A stretch of DNA of 64,000 nucleotides from Puffinus mauretanicus (Eukaryota > Chordata > Aves > Procellariiformes > Procellariidae): NCBI GenBank assembly GCA_023333565.1, contig JAJKFH010000052.1:62001-126000 (forward strand). Direction: 5' to 3'. The position numbers and the translations under genes are program-made. Of the stretch, positions 1 through 20,931 are shown piece by piece. Every line of letters begins with the position of its first letter. Position 1 is the stretch's first letter. The notes below the pieces were generated by a model, which was not told where the DNA came from, did not search any database, and was given only the letters and a program-made list of their open reading frames with translations.

Positions 1-235
1 TTTTTAAAATTATGTTTGCATATAGCTTCCTACAGCAGGGAAATCCTCCTTGAAAGTACGATAGTTGGATGGATGCCTTTCATCACTTCTCCCTTTGTGT
101 GACATTTCCAATAAAGTGTTTAATCTAAACGTATGCTCAAACCAGTGCAAACTCTTGGGTACATGTAATTAGGTATAAAACTGGCCCGCATCGTTCAACC
201 TCTGTCATTAATTTAAACTGGCCTGGCTTACAGAG

Positions 236-811
236 TGTTGTGGTTTAACCTCAGCCGGCAACTAAGCACCACACAGCCGCTTGCTCACTCCCCCCCGGTG
301 GGATGGGGGGAGAGAATCGGAAGAGTAAAAGTGAGAAAACTTGTGGGTTGAAATAAAGACAGTTTAATAGGGAAAGCAAAAGCCGTGCACGCAAGCAAAG
401 CAAAACAAGGAATTCATTCACTACTCCCCATCGGTTCAGCCACCTCCAGGAAAGCAGGGCTCCATCACATCTAATGGTGACTTGGGAAGACAAACTCCGT
501 AACTCCAAACGTCCCCCCCCTTCCTTCTTCCCCTAGCTTTTTATGCTGAGCATGACATCATATGGTATGGAATATCCCTTTGGTCAGTTGTGTCCCCTCC
601 CAGCTCCTTGTGCACCCCCACCCTGCTTGCTGGTGGGGTGGTATGAAGAGCAGAAAAGGCCTTGACTCTGTGTAAGCACTGCTCAGCTACTGCAGTAGCT
701 ACTAAAACATCCCTGTGTTATCAACACTGTTTCCAGCACAAATCCAAAACATAACCCGGTACTAGCTACTACGGAAAAAATTAACTTTATCCCAGTCAAA
801 GCCAGCACACA
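236..811 (-). mobile_element. Solo LTR of an avian endogenous retrovirus
   Basis: On the minus strand the element opens with TGTGCTGG and closes with CCACAACA, which reads as TG...CA retroviral termini. It carries a TATA-like CATAAAAAG stretch near the middle and CTATTAAACTG / TTTATTTC motifs in the last quarter, where an LTR polyadenylation signal belongs. The overall sequence resembles an LTR class I know to be abundant in bird genomes; I do not assign a family name. Flanks CAGAG (left) and CAGAT (right) could be an eroded 5-bp target duplication. No gag, pol or env sequence adjoins it, so it is a solo LTR. The exact right edge is uncertain by a few bases because of a CACACACA run. Confidence 0.8.
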
Positions 812-925
812 CAGATAGGTGTCCAAAATAAAAGTTGGCATTGCTTTATGTAAGGTGTATTTAAAAGCCACTTTTGGTTATGCTAAAATAGCTTTATGCC
901 TAGATAAAGCCTCAGTGGAGTTAAC

Positions 926-1342
926 ATAGAATCATAGAATAGTTCGGGTTGGAAGGGACCTTTACAGTCATCTAGTCCAACCCCCCTGCCGTGGGCAGGG
1001 ACATCTTAACTAGATGAGGTTGCTCAGCGCCCCGTCCAACCTGACCTTGAATGTTTCCAGGGATGGGGCATCTACCACCTCTCTGGGTAACCTGCGCCAG
1101 TGTCTCACCATCCTCATCGTAAACAATTTCTTCCTTATATCTGGTCTAAATCTACCCTCTTTTAGTTTAAAATCCTTGTCCCTGTCGCAACAGGCCCTGC
1201 TAAAAAGTTTGTTGCCATCTTTCTTATAAGCCCCCTTTAAGTATTGAAAGGCTGCAATAAAGTCTCCCTGGAGCCTTCTCTTCTCCAGGCTGAATAACCC
1301 CAACCCTCTCAGCCTTTCTTTATAGGAGATTATTCTGGACAC
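926..1342 (-). mobile_element. CR1 LINE, 5'-truncated 3' end
   Basis: The left edge carries the CR1 3' terminal signature (on the minus strand ATTCTATGATTCTATG) followed inward by the typical GGTTGGAAGGGACCTTTA motif. On the minus strand an uninterrupted frame of 110 codons (1010-1342) reads as the C-terminal end of the CR1 reverse-transcriptase ORF, with FSLEKRRLQGD, NKLFSRACCDRD and VDAPSLETFKVRLDGAL. The 5' part of the element is missing, as is usual for CR1 copies. The intact frame suggests a fairly young copy. Orientation is opposite to TEKT1. Confidence 0.95.
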
Positions 1343-1345
1343 TAG

Positions 1346-1794
1346 TGTAACACCAGAATTCAGACCTGTTATGTTAGTCTGCTTTGCAATTTCAGCAACG
1401 TTGGAAGCAAGCAGTTAATGATGCTGCAGTATCAGCTCAACCTAGAGAATTCTCCCACTTCAACGCACTGTCGCAGCAGTTCAGATGAGTTTAATCCTCT
1501 GAAGAATGACACTCTCTATGGTATTTTTAAGGCATCTAATAAGGAACATGACAACACATTTAATTTAGATCTCGTCTCATTAATGCTGGTTATTTAGACT
1601 CCTCCACAGAAAACATAGGATATTTTTCCAGACTCTGAGGACTTTGGCCTCTTCTTCATAAATAATGAACCAGATACAATTCACTAAGGTGAGGAACTGC
1701 TCCTTTGTAGAATCCTTTATAAAGGCATTAGTATGGGATGTGGTACGTGACCAGCATTTCAGCAGCACGGAAGTTGGTGTTAGCTTACCAATGC
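1346..1794. other. Intergenic, nothing recognised
   Basis: AT-rich unique-looking sequence between the CR1 copy and the GC-rich island. I see no coding frame with splice support and no clear repeat. Confidence 0.5.
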
Positions 1795-1960
1795 CTCTAT
1801 GCCGAGGAGGATTTGGAGGGGGGAGATGGCGGGGAGGGGGAGTGGGAGGGGGGAGATGGCGGGGAGGGCGGGCGCGGTGCGCGGCGGAGCCTTCGCGGGC
1901 GGCGGCGCCTTCACGGGCGGCGGCGACCACAGTCTGCCTCGGCGTCATTTTCTCCCCTGG
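1795..1960. repeat. Short GC-rich island with two minisatellite-like duplications
   Basis: A block of about 165 bp that is far richer in G, C and CpG than its AT-rich surroundings. It contains a G-rich 24-bp unit twice (1815-1838 and 1845-1868, 30-bp period, core GAGATGGCGGGGAGGG) and an 18-bp unit twice (1889-1906 and 1907-1924, one substitution). Runs of 3 to 6 G on the plus strand could form a G-quadruplex. It could be a small promoter or a GC-rich minisatellite; no initiation or splice signal decides this. Confidence 0.6.
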
Positions 1961-3950
1961 TACATTCCTAGCGGTTTTCAGGAATTAACAAGCCTTTTCA
2001 TTTTCATTCCTTTCTAAATTGTCCTAATTGCTGAGTGGATTTACCTGTGTTATTTGACGAACAGCGCACTGTGGTCAGCCTGAGGAAGTCTACAATGATT
2101 TAATCTCTGAAAACCATCTGAGGTAAAAATAAAACTTTCTTATGTCATATAATTCTTATTGAAGGATCAGTTGTAAATGTCATAATAGTTTAAAAGGAAA
2201 TGATCTTTTATGGTAAGCTAACAAAAATAGATTTAGGGTTGGTAACTACAAATGAATTACTTTAGGATGGTGTCGCTCACAAGTTGTGTCAGGACGGCAT
2301 CAGATACTGGGTTTTCAGAACAAAACTGCATGAAGTCCCGCGGGTCTCACAATAACGTCTTGGAGGACCATCACTCGGGGATTCCTCAGCTTTCAAAGTG
2401 ACTGAGCACGTTTTCAGAGGCATAAGACATTCATTGTTCTCAACCGCCATTCAGGTATCTCAGCATTTCAGTTTATTATGAATAATTTTGTCATCCCTCT
2501 TTAATTTGCTCATATTTCTAAAAGCTTTGGAATGTTACTGAGAGTACCGATAATAAAATCTTGAAGATGACTAATATGCAGCCTGATACATATTCTGTGA
2601 CTCACACTGGCCAAAGTAAACCTCTGTTCAAACTAGTTTTGAGTTCAGATCTACTTAAGACATTGGAAATCTTTCAGTGATTATGGAAATGGCTCCAGTT
2701 CCTGCTCCATCTGTTCATGTGAAAAAAATTACAGCTTTCAACTAACTCATTTTAGCATATTATGTTAAGAATCTGTTAAAAAAATATTAATTGCGGGGGA
2801 GGGGGAACTATATCTAGACCAAGGGGGGCAAGAATGTACAAATCAAGGGACAGCCCATAGAAGCATTGCTCTCTTGTGCAAATAGTTGCAGACTCCATGT
2901 GTGCAGTACCACATAAATTGATTTACAGGTCCGCCTCAGTAGTGGTCTATGTAATTGATTCAGATCAGTGTTCAGCCTAGTTTTGCTTTGCCTCGTGAAT
3001 CAGGAGCATTCTGAGTGTCTGTGACCACAGCTTTCCACCCTCCTGCATCAGTTAGCATATACTGTTTATTTTCCTTGCTTGCTTTGCACCCCATTCTCTG
3101 CTGCTTCTTGAATCTCTAGATCCTTCTCCTCTCAGGCTAATGGCTTCAGTTCTAATGTCAACCCTGTCTTCTGAAGCCTGTATTTTTCTTTGGCTAATTC
3201 TGAAATACCTGCATGTTTCTATAAGACAGTATTTCTTCAGCTGAAACCTCTTTTTTGCTCCTCTGGAGTACGTGCAGATTTCTGTTTAACAGCAGCTGGC
3301 ATGAGAGGCACTGTCGTTAACAGTTTTAATGATCACTGAGAACATTTAGCTACTGTTTGAAAGTAAAGATCATTAGCAGCTTTCTAGCTGTCACTGCACT
3401 GTATTTGCAGCCAACAATTGCAGTTGCTTTCCACTTTTCTGTCTTGGACCAGCTCAACTTCTTTTGGCCAATGCTACTTGCTTCTTTATCACTTTGCAAT
3501 CTCTTTGAACCTCGTTGGGAACTCTGAGCAACCCTGCTCAGGTCTAACTACATCAGAACTATACGGAGGGGGTATAACTGAACCATCTGATGTAATGCTT
3601 TTTTGTCTCCTTCATTTCTTCTGTCTGGCTCCCAATCTCTTTTGTCGCAGGAAAGAATATAGTTGCCACAAAGATGGAGCATACTGCTAAGGATAGTTTA
3701 TGACTGACATTTTAGACAGCTAGGTACTTAACACGCCTTTCATTTGTTTTTACAATCTTCACGCATTTCTGCAATAAATCGATCAAAAATTACTGTCCGA
3801 AGCTGTGGGAACTATCTCAATTAATGTACAAAGAATACGTTTTTATTTCCAGACAGATCTGAACTGGGAATGGGTGAAAGGAAGCAGCGCTGGCTTGTCT
3901 GTGCTGTGCTGCTTCCGCCCGGTGCAGGAGCAGAGGGTTGCTCGAGGCAG
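1961..3950. other. Intergenic, nothing recognised
   Basis: About 2 kb upstream of the likely TEKT1 promoter. Short open frames occur (for example around 3418-3690) but none resembles a known protein, has a good splice context, or shows coding-type composition. Confidence 0.5.
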
Positions 3951-3957
3951 CGTTCCT

Positions 3958-3983
3958 GTTCCCATCGCAACCGGTTTGTTTAC
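3958..3983 (+). promoter_or_regulatory. RFX X-box-like motif plus forkhead motif, likely TEKT1 promoter
   Basis: GTTCCCATCGCAAC at 3958-3971 matches 12 of 14 bases of the ideal RFX X-box palindrome GTTGCCATGGCAAC. Six bases further on, TGTTTAC at 3977-3983 is a consensus forkhead (FOXJ1-type) site. RFX and FOXJ1 together drive motile-cilium genes, and the next gene downstream is the axonemal protein TEKT1, whose ATG lies 1.05 kb away behind a probable non-coding first exon. The motif match is seen directly; assignment to TEKT1 is inference. GT dinucleotides usable as a first-exon donor lie downstream (for example near 4155 and 4258). Confidence 0.5.
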
Positions 3984-4419
3984 CTTCCGTGCTGTTCTGA
4001 GCCACCTCCTGGGATATTTAGCCGTACATTTAAAAACAAACTATGTGCTGCTGCGGTGGAGATTGAGGCTGGAAGACAGTTGGGAGCAAACCCCCGCCAG
4101 TGAAGGGGAACTGAGGATGTGGTGCTTAGCCAGGGTTTGACCTTGGGAGCAGTATCAGCCAAGAGGTGTGTGAGGGAGAAAGGGGATTGTTTTAAGGGTA
4201 CATGTGCTGGAGTGTGGGCAGAGCTGTGTGTTGCTGAGGAGCAGCTGTGTGCATGTGGGGTGAGGAGTGGTCTCAGGAATACTGGATGAGCATAGTGCAA
4301 GAATAGGAGAATTGATAATCAAACTGCTGTGACTTTGTGTATATTTTGGGCATTGGTTCCACCCTACATTGAACCAGTGCCCCCAGTATGCTTTGTTCTG
4401 CTTTAGCCCTTCCTAGGCT

Positions 4420-4830
4420 TTTCCATTTCCTATTTACCTGCTGTATTTCCTCCTTCAGCTTTTCAGGTCCTGTTTTCTCTTTTTTTTTTCCTCATTACCA
4501 TTACATTTCTTTTTTACAACCTAGAGTTCATCCACCTCTCCAGCCATATTCTTAAAAGGTGTTTACTTCTCCAACCTGTGGGAGACTATTTATCTTTTAT
4601 ATTTGTTCACTTTTTCTCAATTTTCTGTGATTGTCCATTTAGTAATTCTGTCCTTCCTCATAGGTCTCCTTTTATTTCCCTTCCCTTCTCCCTCCTATTG
4701 CAGACAGCCCATATTTTCCTCTCAGTTCCACTTTCAAGCCTCTTTCTCTCTCTCCTCCTAGTATCCATTCCCAAATTCTTCTGTTTCTTCATTCTCCCAC
4801 TCCAAACTCTCTCCCCTACACCTTAGCAAA
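4420..4830 (+). repeat. Pyrimidine-rich tract
   Basis: Roughly 400 bp in which the plus strand is dominated by C and T, with many TTTCTC, CCTTCC and CTCTCT runs. It lies in the presumed first (non-coding) intron of TEKT1 and ends about 150 bp before its next exon. It is probably low-complexity sequence; no other function is evident. Confidence 0.6.
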
Positions 4831-5000
4831 GTCTTGGGGAGCCTTGAGCAAGAAGTCTTTTGTTTTCATACCTGTGTCATTTTGCAGGTAAAAGGGGCAA
4901 GAATTTTTTGCACCCTTATGGACCTGTCTTCTCCTCTTCTTGCTTTTGCAGCCAAATATAATGCTATTCCTGTTTTCAGGTTCCACATTCCAAGAACTGA

Positions 5001-9519
<4,519 letters not shown>

Positions 9520-9974
9520 AGCCATCATACTGGGAGATCGTGTATGCTCCAAAGAGCCAGCTCTTGCTGAAATTTTATTGACAAACCTCCAGATTTATTG
9601 CTTTGGCTTAATGCTGTCCTAGTTCTAGTTGTGCAAGGTAATTAAAACAGACCTAGTACTTACAGCTATCTGTTTCACGGCTATCTATGCTCTAGAACGC
9701 CTGATGAAATCTCCCACTTGGCAATAAGATTCCAGAATAAGAAGAAATGTCCCTTCTTTCATGTTATTTATCTCTTGTGCAACCAATATCCTTTGCTGTT
9801 GAAAGGTCTAGAAGCTGTGGAAGCTAGAGCAGGAGTCGCCTCATAAGTCACTTGTTGGAAAGCTGGGCAAGTGGGAGGGGTGACTCTCAGGACTAGCCAT
9901 GGTATGTTTTGTTGTTAACATCCGCGTTAAGAACTAGGCATAGGATGTATATCAAACGTAACAGGAGGTAGGGA
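9520..9974. other. TEKT1 3' UTR and start of TEKT1/FBXO39 gap
   Basis: The TEKT1 3' UTR probably ends shortly after ATTAAA (9641-9646). Two TTTATT sequences (9574 and 9594) read AATAAA on the minus strand and could be distal polyadenylation signals for FBXO39. Otherwise nothing is recognised. Confidence 0.4.
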
Positions 9975-10155
9975 CGGGTGATACACTGGATAGTGCATCT
10001 GACTGCATCTGAGTCAAGATCAAGCCAAGACTGACTTTGGACTAATCACTTCTTCACCCCATGTCTCAGTTTCCCTATTTGTAAAATGGAAACAATGAGA
10101 TGGGCTTCATTGGTAAGGTGTTTGAAGCTCTACGATGAGAAGTGCTAAAGAAAGA
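9975..10155 (+). repeat. MIR-type SINE relic
   Basis: The stretch GTCTCAGTTTCCCTATTTG, TAAAATGGAAACAATGAGAT and the trailing GTGTTTGAAGCTCTACGATG follow the CORE-SINE/MIR consensus pattern (CTCAGTTTCC...TGTAAAATGG...GATAATGA...GCTTTGAA). It lies between TEKT1 and FBXO39. Confidence 0.75.
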
Positions 10156-10296
10156 GAAGGGCCTTATTTTTACTAGAGATGCCTCTAAGGGTGGAAAAGG
10201 GCTCACTGCTTCCTTTGGTTCTGGCAAGGAAAAACAAAGCAAGGTTAAGAATAAATGATGCTGGAGACATAGGAGGCTAGTTCCCAAGTCCAACAT

Positions 10297-10302
10297 TTTA
10301 AT
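10297..10302 (-). terminator. FBXO39: Candidate FBXO39 polyadenylation signal (ATTAAA)
   Basis: TTTAAT on the plus strand reads ATTAAA on the minus strand, about 160 bp past the FBXO39 stop codon. It is the nearest common signal variant. Confidence 0.45.
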
Positions 10303-10460
10303 GCATGGGGTGTAAAATTGTCCCTTCCCTCTCTCTTGCTGCAATGGTATCTCCCTTTCAGAGGCACTGCTGTCAAGATTCAAATCCCTTACTAATGCCC
10401 TCCAAAGGATCCGTTCATTGCTTGCATATATCGCTGGGTGTTCTTCTCTCGCCCTGTGGT

Positions 10461-16500
<6,040 letters not shown>

Positions 16501-16549
16501 ACCAGAAGTAACAGCAGCCATGGCTTGGCTTCCCAAGTGGGCAACCCAG

Positions 16550-17350
16550 CCTCCGCATCCTTTCGCTACTGCTGCTGACGTGGATCTCTAGGCCGCAGGT
16601 CCACAAAGGCACTAAACCCGCGGGAGGGTGGGTGGGTGGGGCAGCAGCGCTGCCCTGCTCGGGCACAGTCGCCATCAGCGTCTTTACAGCACGTGCGGCG
16701 AGGGGGCAGCTGTGACTCCTCGGGCCACCCCGCCCCATCCTCCGCTTGGCCCTCGCCGCCCCACCCGCCGGGCCACCCCAACCCCTGCTCCCCCGGCGGA
16801 GCAGCCGCAGCTGATGCGCAGGCGCCGAGCCGTGTAACGGCCGCCGCGCGTGCGAGGGGCGCAGCCAATGGGGACGGGCCGCGGCAGCGGCGCCAATCCG
16901 GGGAGCCGGAGCGGGCGCTGCGCCGTTCAAACGCGGCGGCGGAGTCGCGAGGAGGCTCCCGTTGAGCGGCGGCAGGTCGGTCCCGGTCGCGCCCGTCGCA
17001 GTGAGTACAGTCCCGAGCAGCTGCCGAAGCCGCCCGGTCGCGGCCCGCATTTCCTGGCCGCGTGAGAGGCCCGAGCCGGCCTCCTCCTCGGCGTCGCCTT
17101 TCGCACTCGTTTCAGCCGTCCCTGGCGGACGAAATAACGGTGTCGGCTGGGCGTGCCCTGTGCCGCCGTGTCAGCTCCGCGGTGCAGAACCGGTTCTGTT
17201 AGGCAGGCCGCAGCCGTACGGGCGGTTCTGGCCGCGCCTGTCCGTGGCGAGTGCGGTCCTCCCCGAGCAGCGTACACTGCTCGGATGAGCGCCAGGGGCG
17301 CGGTCTTGGTACCGCCACAGGCGTGTGTAAGGTGCCTGGCGTAGAAGCTG
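16550..17350. promoter_or_regulatory. PIMREG: CpG island covering the PIMREG promoter and first exon
   Basis: Roughly 800 bp with very high GC and dense CpG, in strong contrast to both flanks. It contains the CCAAT/CHR cluster and the first-exon donor of PIMREG. The many long open frames on both strands here are products of the base composition, not genes. Confidence 0.85.
16865..16931 (+). promoter_or_regulatory. PIMREG: Two CCAAT boxes plus CHR element (cell-cycle promoter)
   Basis: CCAAT occurs at 16865-16869 and 16893-16897, and TTCAAA (TTTGAA on the minus strand) at 16926-16931. The spacings are 28 and 33 bp. NF-Y boxes about 30 bp apart followed by a CHR at about 30 bp is the known layout of G2/M promoters bound by NF-Y and by DREAM/MuvB-B-MYB. 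PIMREG is a mitotically expressed gene, so the layout fits. The first exon probably starts just downstream (about 16940-17000) and ends at the donor GTGAGT at 17001. Confidence 0.6.
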
Positions 17351-18545
17351 CCTATAGTCTTGCCGCGGGCTCCCGATGAACTGGAGCACCGCGTTGTATT
17401 GTGCAATGCCAGTTTGCTAATAGATAAACGCAACCCTGGGACGGTTGGGTTGCATTTATCCCTCCCCTGCAAACGCCCTCCCTTCTGGGCGTTTCCCCCG
17501 AGTAATATTTCCTAGCCATAAATTAATCAGCAGTAGTTAGCAGTTTATCAAAAGGAAGCTGGATAAGCTGTGAGCTAGTAAGAGAACTGACTGGTTGCCC
17601 GATTACTAGCCTTTCCTTGTTGCCACGTTTAGGAATGCATTAAAGGTGTTAATATCCCAAACACCTTCAGGATTAAAAGATTTCAATAAGCCTTATTGCT
17701 TTCTGACAAATAAGGACACTTGTGAGAGATGGAGACAATTTGGGAGATCAGAGATCGTAAGCAATATGAATAGGCTTTCCTAATATGTGTTATAATGATG
17801 GTAGAGACCTCCCGGCTTTTTTTATTAACAGTAATCTCCAATGAAGTATTGGTAAAATTAATTCATTCTCAATTCACATTGCTAAAATATATTTGCATTT
17901 CAGTTACTTTTTAGAAGTAATTTGCTAGTGGTATCTTAGCTTGCTAGCTAGTGAAAATGAAGAATTTAAACCATATATATATATATGTTTATGTTTAAAT
18001 TGTCATATATCATATACATAACAGGCATTTTAGCCCTTCTGACCAATGTCTTCTGCCAGTAACAATCCTGTCCGTTTCAGGACTTATGTATCCACAATCA
18101 TAACTGTGACTTAGGTGTGAGCCTTCAGCTAGCAACTCAGGCAGGAGACAGTAGCAGCTGTGTAAGCTTGTCTGGCAGTGAAAGGCTGTTTTGATTAATG
18201 AAGACAAAAATTTGGGATATGAGACCTTAGTCTGAGACACCAACAAGAAACTTGCAATTACAGAGCATTCTACCTCACAAGCTTGAGTCTCATAGCTTAC
18301 CAGGTCTGTTGCCCAGTGCTGGAAATGCAGTATTAGACTTCTTCATGGACATGCACAGACCTAAATAGCTGTAGAAATCAATGCTGTTCTCCTTCAAGCC
18401 TCCAAGTAAAAGTCTGCTCAGCTCCAATTTTGTTGTTTCAGGCAAATGTAACTGAATGCATTGTATAACAATTTCCATTTCTCCTTTTTCACACTGCTTT
18501 GTACCTTGCTCTGTCTAATTATTGTTGTCATTCTGATTGTTTTAG
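17001..18545 (+). other. PIMREG: PIMREG intron 1
   Basis: The donor is GCA|GTGAGTA at 17001 inside the CpG island and the acceptor is GATTGTTTTAG at 18545. The intron ends in a T-rich tract that happens to be open in the PIMREG frame, so an upstream ATG at 18461 is an intronic artefact. A short (AT)n run lies at about 17973-17985. Confidence 0.75.
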
Positions 18546-18574
18546 AAATAAGGTTGACTAAGAATTGGAACAAG

Positions 18575-20931
18575 ATGGTATCTGTGCTCCAAAATGTCAA
18601 GGCAACAATGGCCTGGCGGAAACACCAGCTCCTAGCTGACTTTGATGAGAATGAGAGCCCTGTACCCAATAAATTCAAGAGAAGGGCTTCTTTGAATTCT
18701 CTCAATACCATCCGCATGTCTCTAAGGAAGCGACTGCCATTAAAGCAACTAGAGCTGAATTTTCATAAGACTCCAACTTGGGAAAGTCTGGAAGCAAGAC
18801 AGAAGTGCGAAACTCTTCAGAGTATTAAAAGAACAGCAAAAAATGCTTTCGGAACAGTGTCCCAGGTACTTTGCCTTTGCAGTGGAGCGTGGATATAGTT
18901 TTTGCGTCAACTTCAGTGCTAAGATTTCTGGACTTTGTACTGAATGCTGTATTCCAGAGAGTCTATCTCATATGCTTGCACACCATAATGGTTGTCTCAT
19001 AGCTACTAACTAGTAAAATCTTTAATATCCTTGATAAAGTATAGACAGGCAAATTATGGATCTGGCAGAACAGGGAGGAAGGTGAAAAGAATAAATATGA
19101 GACACAGTTTCATCAAAACTTTTTATTTTATTACTAAATAAATGCTTTTCCCCTACTGTATTTCATCATGTATGGCAGAGCAGCCTTCACAAGGAGGAGG
19201 GTGGGTAGAGACTGCCATTGCTTGCGAAGAATTGTTTCTGAGAAATGTGTAGCACTTTGGATTTTTTTTTTTTTACTCCTTTTCCTGTACCCGTACTATT
19301 TATTAGTATGTTCTTCATTATAGTTGATCTAAATTTGGACTGACAAAAACCACTAGATGGTAGCAAGGTAGCAAACTTGAGCTTGCACCTCTGATGTTAA
19401 CTACAATTATATGTCAGGGAGCCTCGCTCTCTCCTGCATAAGAGCAGCAGGAGCTCTGTTCCAATGCCTGCTGAACATACGACAAGTTTCAAGGATCGGG
19501 GGAGCAAATGATTCCTCCAGTGCAAATGGGTACAGAGGGTTGAGAAGCATTCATGCTAGACTAAACCTGATATGTGAATGAAAGCTAGGCATTCAGCTCA
19601 AATGTTCCGTGTCTTTCTGGTTCCAAACTCTAGGCTAATTGAGTTTATTTAGCATAACATGTCCGTCTAATGCTTCTTTCAGAAAACACAGAAGTCTTGC
19701 CAAACCCCAATACACTTGATGGTGACCTTTCCAGCTGAATCCATCAGCAGAAGCTGTGCAACCAGTTCTACCAAAAAAAGAAGTACTACACCTCGAACCC
19801 CTTGCCATAAGAAGAGTGTTACTCCAGCAGCCGGTTCGAAAGGCACCCCAAGATCCAGCAAAAGAGCCTTGCTTGGGCCAACAAGAGTGTCAGAGCATAG
19901 AGAATGGAGGGGTTTCTCATCCTGGCTTGGTAAAGATGCTGTCTCCCTCCGGAGATCAAGAAGAGCAGCAGCACTGAAAAGCCCGTATTCATCACCTGCT
20001 GCTGCCAGCAGAAAGATGTAAGCCATGTTCTTTTGTAAACCTTATTCCCTTTTTTTTTTTATTACTGTGATTAGAATATCTTGTAAGATGAAAGGCAAGA
20101 TATGAAGGTTGCTATCCTATTCCCCTGAAAGGGTGTGCTGTTTGAATAGTTAAGACAGAACTTACAGGTCCCTGTATAGACAGGGACTGAGCACTGCACA
20201 AAGCTGAAACATGAAACTTAATCTTGTGCTGTGACAAGAACTTTTTAAAAATCACTCTCCTACTGGGTACATGTACGCCATGTTTCCCAGCAGCTGTCCC
20301 CATCTGACACTAGAGACATACCTGAGTTCTTTGGTGATGCCTTTCTGGTAAAGAAAAATGCTCTCAATGCATCTCACTCCTACTTAGCTCTAACTTTTCC
20401 AAAGTTGCTATTTGTATTGCAAAGATACCTGGAATAGCTCCACTTTTGCTGAGCTCTTTATAGAGAGTAGAGATTCTTGCCTCAAAGATTTAACACAAAT
20501 TAGATAAAGGGTTGTGAGCTAGGAAAAGACTTCATAATGCACACATAGGTTTTTGTTTTGGTCAAAGTCACATGAGAAAAGTCAAAGCTAGAAGCTGAAT
20601 CCAAGCCTCATGAATCTGAACCCAGTGTTTGAATTGGAAGACAGCTGACTTGGGGATGAATGGAGATGTGAAGCAGTTGGTCAGTGGAATTAAGAGTATG
20701 ATTGCTACAGCCGTAAACTTCTCTGGGTAAAGTCTGGAGGTAACTAGAGTTGTTACTGCAGGGATAGAGGCTTGGGTAGTGTCACTTAGTCAGTCTATCC
20801 TGTTTGATCTTTAGTAATGACCATTCTGTTTGCAGAGAGTTTGACTGTGAGTTGGACCTGGTCTCCTCAGGGATTTGCCAATTTAAGCATATCTCCCAGG
20901 CATTTGATGATGCCATTGTGCAAGAGGAGAG
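18575..20931 (+). CDS. PIMREG: PICALM-interacting mitotic regulator (FAM64A/CATS); terminal coding exon unresolved
   Basis: Encodes the nuclear protein PIMREG, which interacts with PICALM/CALM and acts in the metaphase-anaphase transition of dividing cells. Three coding exons are clear: 18575-18865 (97 codons), 19683-20017, 20836-20931, joining in phase as AAG-AT|A-GAG and reaching phase 2 after 722 nt. Blocks shared with the mammalian protein are LRKRLPLKQLELNFHKTPTW, TAKNAFGTVSQ, LRRSRRAAALKSPYSSP and HISQAFDDAIVQEER. The middle is basic and Ser/Thr/Pro-rich. The start ATG is preceded by exon sequence from 18546 with no upstream ATG. About 10-20 terminal residues are missing. Phase-2-compatible acceptors lie at 21245 (stop 21291), 23285 (stop 23307) and 23569 (stop 23618), and I cannot choose between them. 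A canonical AATAAA stands at 22850. The last clear donor is triplicated. Confidence 0.93.

Noticed and set aside
1580..1988. Gly/Arg-rich frames over the GC-rich patch
   Set aside because: They come from the G-rich repeats, and the opposite strand is open as well, as expected from composition.
4578..4826. Hydrophobic 82-codon frame
   Set aside because: Translation of the pyrimidine-rich tract (Phe/Leu/Ser/Pro). No gene support.
18461..18574. Upstream ATG and hydrophobic leader for PIMREG
   Set aside because: The hydrophobic stretch is the intronic pyrimidine tract before the acceptor at 18545. It is not a signal peptide.
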